In this document: positions 60,833-64,000 of the stretch, piece by piece
Numbering within the stretch: the first letter of the stretch is position 1
How the letters are laid out: each line of letters starts with the position of its first letter
The notes under the pieces: generated by a model
What the model was told of the DNA's origin: nothing
The model's input: only the letters and a program-made list of their open reading frames with translations
The model's database searches: none
Translations under genes and position numbers: made by a program
Origin: Desulfobaccales bacterium
GTDB lineage: Bacteria > Desulfobacterota > Desulfobaccia > Desulfobaccales > 0-14-0-80-60-11
Direction of reading: 5' to 3'
DNA: 64,000 nucleotides
Assembly: GCA_041648175.1 (NCBI GenBank)
Contig: JBAZPO010000011.1
Location: forward strand, 1-64,000

Positions 60833-60924
60833 TGGCGGAGAGAGAGGGATTCGAACCCTCGGAGGAAGTTTCCCCCCTCACTCGCTTAGCAGGCGAGCAC
60901 CTTCGGCCGCTCGGTCATCTCTCC
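60833..60924 (-). tRNA. tRNA-Ser (anticodon GCT)
   Basis: A 92-nt type II cloverleaf on the minus strand. Acceptor GGAGAGA pairs with TCTCTCC; the anticodon loop CTGCTAA gives GCT; a long variable arm and T-arm GAGGG-TTCGAAT-CCCTC follow. CCA is encoded. Confidence 0.93.
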
Positions 60925-60976
60925 GTAAGGGCTTACTTTTATATCTTAAAGTAAATCGTAATTATTTTATTTATCT

Positions 60977-61900
60977 TTAATTCTCTTCAATAATTAAATT
61001 TTCCATGGTAGATAATGTATCGCAAAATATTTCTTTTGATGCTTCTATATCTATATTAACCGCTTCAAAAGGCACAAATTGCTCATATAATCCTTTTTGT
61101 AATTTGCCTAATTTTGCCTCAAGAACTAGATTTATGGGGAAATTTAATATTACTTTGAACGGTGCTCTACTTAATAAATTTTTTATCTTTTCAGCATATT
61201 GTTGCGGTAGCATTGAGAGTATTTGTTCTAATTGTTGGGGAGAATAATCCATTGATAGTCCAAAGCCACCATCATCTGTGTCCATTTTAGAGAAGGAAGT
61301 ATACAAATCATCTCTGACTTTTGTGATTTCAAATATATCAAAAGTTATAAAGTGCAATGGTACATCAGTTTTTAAACCTGATTTAAGCATTCGAAGGCCA
61401 AGATCAGGAACAAAGTCCTTTTTTTCAGGAAATATAATATAATCTGCTCGCAATACTTTTTCAACTTCTTCCCACTTTTTATCTATTTCAACAATATTTA
61501 AATCTAAAATAGGTTCAAATTTATCAATATCATAAACAACTATTTTCTTCCCATTACATAAAGCATAACGATTAACTCTAACTTCCGGATGAATACCATA
61601 ACTATAAACTTGTTCAACGTGATATGATTTTATAATATCTTGAGTGGGGGATTTAGCATCAATTACTGCGATATAATCGCCATCAAAAGTTAGAATATAG
61701 TCAGGTATTATATTAATTTTTTTAGACTGAGATCCTATCATTACAAAAGGATGAACTAATAATTTGCTTCTTATAATACCACATTTACCAGATGCAGTAT
61801 AGCCAAGTCTTTTTAAAATAGGGAAAAGAATTTCTTCCCTAACTGAGTCCTCCTTAAATTCTGGGTCATTAAGTAATTGAAAATTGAAATCACTAAACAT
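60977..61900 (-). CDS. HsdR_N-like (type I restriction R N-terminal) nuclease-fold protein
   Basis: A 307-residue AT-rich gene. The N-terminal ~150 residues look like the type I restriction subunit R N-terminal nuclease domain: EDSVREEILFPILKRLGY, then the PD-(D/E)xK-like pair in IIPDYILTFDGDYIAVIDAKSP and YHVEQVYSYGIHPEVRVNRYALCNGKKIVVYD. The helicase motor of HsdR is absent. The C-terminal ~150 residues are unrecognised. It stands alone between two tRNA-Ser genes, and its base composition differs strongly from the flanks, both signs of an acquired island. Confidence 0.72.
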   Translation of the reverse strand: MFSDFNFQLLNDPEFKEDSVREEILFPILKRLGYTASGKCGIIRSKLLVHPFVMIGSQSKKINIIPDYILTFDGDYIAVIDAKSPTQDIIKSYHVEQVYSYGIHPEVRVNRYALCNGKKIVVYDIDKFEPILDLNIVEIDKKWEEVEKVLRADYIIFPEKKDFVPDLGLRMLKSGLKTDVPLHFITFDIFEITKVRDDLYTSFSKMDTDDGGFGLSMDYSPQQLEQILSMLPQQYAEKIKNLLSRAPFKVILNFPINLVLEAKLGKLQKGLYEQFVPFEAVNIDIEASKEIFCDTLSTMENLIIEEN

Positions 61901-61967
61901 AATACTTAAATTCTTAAAGTGTGCTAAAGAAAAGGACGATAGTAGCTAAATCTGTCAATAATCAGAA

Positions 61968-62053
61968 TGGCGGAGGGAGTAGGATTCGAACCCACGGACC
62001 TTCCGGTCTGCGGTTTTCAAGACCGCTGCCTTAAACCACTCGGCCATCCCTCC
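61968..62053 (-). tRNA. tRNA-Ser (anticodon TGA)
   Basis: An 86-nt type II cloverleaf on the minus strand. Acceptor GGAGGGA pairs with TCCCTCC; the anticodon loop CTTGAAA gives TGA; a long variable arm and T-arm with TTCGAAT follow. CCA is encoded. Confidence 0.93.
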
Positions 62054-62108
62054 ATAACCTATATTTTTTAACACCGCGCCCAGCGATTGTCAAGGAAAGC
62101 AAGGCTCC

Positions 62109-62133
62109 GCACCCGCGCAGGGGCAGGTTTCAA
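62109..62133. repeat. Hairpin AGGGGCAGGTTT / AAATCTGCCCCT
   Basis: A 12-bp inverted repeat (one G-T pair) around a C, the same family as 19246-19270 and 9829-9857. It lies between the tRNA-Ser(TGA) and the end of the PaaK-type gene. Confidence 0.6.
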
Positions 62134-62167
62134 ATCTGCCCCTACAGGTGGGGAGATGAATCTCATC

Positions 62168-63457
62168 TTATTGCCGATTATCAATCACCCGCTGGGCCTT
62201 GCCTTCGGTTCGAGGCAGGGTGTTGGGCTCCACCAGTTCCACCCGAGGCGTAATCAGCAATTCGCTTTTTAAGGCCTCGGAAATCCGTTTTTGTAACTGC
62301 TTGAGATACTTGAGGTCTTCCTGGAAGAAGCTCTGTTGCACTTCCACCTTAACCAGCATTATATCGCTAAAATCTTTCCGGGTCAGTTCCACCAGGTACT
62401 GGGTGCCCACCTCGGGCATGGCCATGAGCACCTTGTCTATCTGCATGGGGAAGATGTTGACTCCCTTAACGATCAGCATATCATCGGTGCGCCCCATAAT
62501 CCGGGAAAGCCGCCGAAAGCTCCGGCCGCAGGCACAGGGCGCGTCGTCATAGGAGGCCAAGTCACGGGTGCGGTAGCGCAAAAGCGGCATGCCTTGCCGG
62601 GTGAGGTTGGTGAAGACCAGCTCGCCCGGCTCCCCCGGCCGCACGGGTTCCAGGGTTTGAGGATCGAGCACTTCAAACAGAAAGGAGTCTTCCCAGACAT
62701 GCATACCGCTTTGCTCAGGGCATTCAAAGGCCACACCGGGGCCATTCATTTCGGAGAGCCCGTAAGAATTGTAGGCCTTGAGACCATAGGCGACCTCGAT
62801 GCGCCGCCGCATATCTTCGGAGTGGGGCTCGGCCCCCAGAAACGCCAGCCGCAATGGCAGGTCCCGGGGGTCCAGGCCGTGCGCGGCAAAGGTGTTGAGC
62901 AGATACAGGGCATAGCTGGGGATGATGTGGACCGCGGTGGTGTTGAATTGCTGCATCAACTGCAACTGGCGCAGGCTGTTGCCGGCTCCGATGGGAATGG
63001 TCAGTGCCCCAAGCCGTTCGGCCCCGTAATGAAAACCCAGCCCCCCGGTAAACAGGCCGTAGCCCATCATATTCTGGAAGACGTCCGTGGCCCGCATGCC
63101 GGTCATGTACATGGAGCGAGCCACCAAATCGGCCCAGGTCTCGATATCAGCCCGAGTGTAGTAGATCACCGTGGCCTGGCCCGTGGTCCCGGAAGAGGCG
63201 TGGAGCCGCACCATATCAGTCAGGGGCAGGGTCAACATCTCTAAGCCGTGGGCTCGAAGGTCGTTTTTGGTGGTGAAGGGAATTTTGCGGACATCCTCGA
63301 CGGACTTAAGATCGGCGGCAGCAAAACCCGCCTCCTGCAAGCGCCGGGCATAAAAGGGGCTCTGCGCGGCGCGCTCTACGGTCTGCCGCAGGCGGCTAAA
63401 CTGTAATTCTTGCAGGGCCGCGGGTTTCAGGGTTTCAAGCTCAGCATTCCAATACAC
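62168..63457 (-). CDS. Phenylacetate-CoA ligase (PaaK type)
   Basis: A 429-residue adenylate-forming enzyme of the PaaK family. The AMP-binding motif is RLHASSGTTGQATVIYYT, followed by NSYGLSEMNGPGVAFEC, the Y-R-T-R-D motif (LLRYRTRDLASYDDAPCACGRSF), and the C-terminal catalytic Lys region TEGKAQRVIDNRQ. It activates phenylacetate or related aryl acids to CoA esters. Desulfobacterota often keep PaaK near ior and liv genes, linking it to arylpyruvate oxidation; here they are 11-15 kb apart. Confidence 0.9.
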   Translation of the reverse strand: MYWNAELETLKPAALQELQFSRLRQTVERAAQSPFYARRLQEAGFAAADLKSVEDVRKIPFTTKNDLRAHGLEMLTLPLTDMVRLHASSGTTGQATVIYYTRADIETWADLVARSMYMTGMRATDVFQNMMGYGLFTGGLGFHYGAERLGALTIPIGAGNSLRQLQLMQQFNTTAVHIIPSYALYLLNTFAAHGLDPRDLPLRLAFLGAEPHSEDMRRRIEVAYGLKAYNSYGLSEMNGPGVAFECPEQSGMHVWEDSFLFEVLDPQTLEPVRPGEPGELVFTNLTRQGMPLLRYRTRDLASYDDAPCACGRSFRRLSRIMGRTDDMLIVKGVNIFPMQIDKVLMAMPEVGTQYLVELTRKDFSDIMLVKVEVQQSFFQEDLKYLKQLQKRISEALKSELLITPRVELVEPNTLPRTEGKAQRVIDNRQ

Positions 63458-63604
63458 TGCATATCTCCTGGTGGATTAGCCAAATGCAGCCGGCTACCGG
63501 ATTTTTTATGCGGTTACCGTCCTGCTGTCAAGGGGTGGGGACAATTAAAGTTCTTGGCGTAATGACCGATTTTAAGAAAAAGAACGATCGTAAGGTGGCC
63601 ACGG

Positions 63605-63994
63605 GTGGACCGGGTTTTTCTCTATCCCATGCTGTTGATTTTGGGGCTGATAGTCTTCGGCGCCACGGGGGATTTGGTTTCCGCAGGAAGACATGATTTG
63701 TTATTTGGCCCTAACGAGTTAGCCCAATCTATTTTTTCTTTGGGTGATATGGTTGATTCCGAAATGGCCTTACAGTCAGCCTTAGCTCGGGAGTACGGAG
63801 CTACCAATACTGCCGAGGCGATCCAATTATTATCGGATCGTTATAATGCCGCTAATCCGGTGTCAATAGCGACATCGGATTTATATATTAATATTCCGAT
63901 CAACAACCATAATCCTCTCGATGGTGTCGTCGTAGGGAGTCGAGTTATGCAAGATTATTATGCACAATTATTTCAATGCCATGGCTGGAGATGA
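63605..63994 (+). CDS. Exported hypothetical protein
   Basis: A 129-residue protein with an N-terminal hydrophobic segment (residues 5-24) and a soluble region with LAQSIFSLGDMVDSEMALQSALAREYGATNTAEAIQLLSDRY and a Tyr/Asn-rich end. It uses a GTG start with AAGG about 12 nt upstream, so the start is not firm. No family recognised. It is complete within the window, ending 6 nt before the edge. Confidence 0.5.
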   Translation: MDRVFLYPMLLILGLIVFGATGDLVSAGRHDLLFGPNELAQSIFSLGDMVDSEMALQSALAREYGATNTAEAIQLLSDRYNAANPVSIATSDLYINIPINNHNPLDGVVVGSRVMQDYYAQLFQCHGWR

Positions 63995-64000
63995 CCAGAC

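Noticed and set aside
62336..63244. 302-codon frame antisense to the PaaK-type gene
   Set aside because: His/Gly/Gln-rich shadow of a conserved gene.

Overview
The window reads as a chromosomal segment of a GC-rich Gram-negative anaerobe, most likely a Desulfobacterota (former Deltaproteobacteria) near Desulfobacca. This is inferred from gene content (Mla lipid transport, LpxL-type acyltransferase, ferredoxin-linked indolepyruvate oxidoreductase with Liv transporter and phenylacetate-CoA ligase, DsrE-like protein, CxxC micro-proteins) and from very repeat-rich intergenic DNA. No rRNA or taxonomic marker was available to confirm it.

Layout. 0.4-7.3 kb, mostly minus strand: YHS protein, gamma-glutamylcyclotransferase-like protein, pentapeptide-repeat membrane protein, AcpS, a 45-residue rubredoxin-like protein, GerW/YtfJ, a DUF2953/YtfI-like protein, Lon and Hsp20. 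7.3-8.8 kb is gene-free repeat DNA. 8.8-13.3 kb: PfkB kinase and an EhaR-like HAD protein on plus; a YHS micro-protein, TpiA and Pgk on minus. 13.7-18.7 kb: mlaE-mlaF-mlaD-mlaC, an MFS transporter and a second mlaC. 18.8-24.3 kb: PaaI thioesterase, a repeat block, then a minus-strand envelope cluster (two glycosyltransferases, an unknown anchored protein, LpxL-like acyltransferase). 24.5-26.5 kb: tRNA-Ala(GGC) and a translationally coupled btaA-btaB pair for betaine lipid. 26.8-30.1 kb: AT-rich lipoprotein, membrane class III nucleotide cyclase, a frameshifted unknown. 30.4-42.3 kb: a large Kdp potassium locus (NtrC-type regulator, histidine kinase, 32-residue micro-protein, kdpF, A, B, C, and a KdpD N-terminal half) facing a convergent kinase half of KdpD plus KdpE. 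42.6-46.5 kb: small soluble and membrane proteins and AlkD. 46.5-53.8 kb: livG, livM, DUF6485, iorB, iorA, a DUF559 nuclease cassette, livH, and a repeat-bearing membrane protein. 53.8-55.3 kb is a second repeat block. 55.3-64 kb: HD-GYP, MltD-like transglycosylase, small membrane proteins, a 14-TM exporter, two tRNA-Ser genes flanking an AT-rich HsdR_N-like nuclease, PaaK-type ligase and an exported unknown.

Themes: envelope lipid handling (two MlaC, LpxL, BtaAB), potassium homeostasis with an unusually split sensor, and arylpyruvate/branched-chain amino acid use (Ior, Liv, PaaK).

The most unusual signal is intergenic. At least five families of short inverted-repeat elements are present, with no transposase in the window. 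Two copies of a nested composite element share a ~0.5 kb core, and a third diverged core lies at 8.1-8.6 kb. A DUF559 nuclease gene is fitted exactly between inverted copies of a C6/G6 repeat whose empty version occurs at 7.74-7.82 kb.
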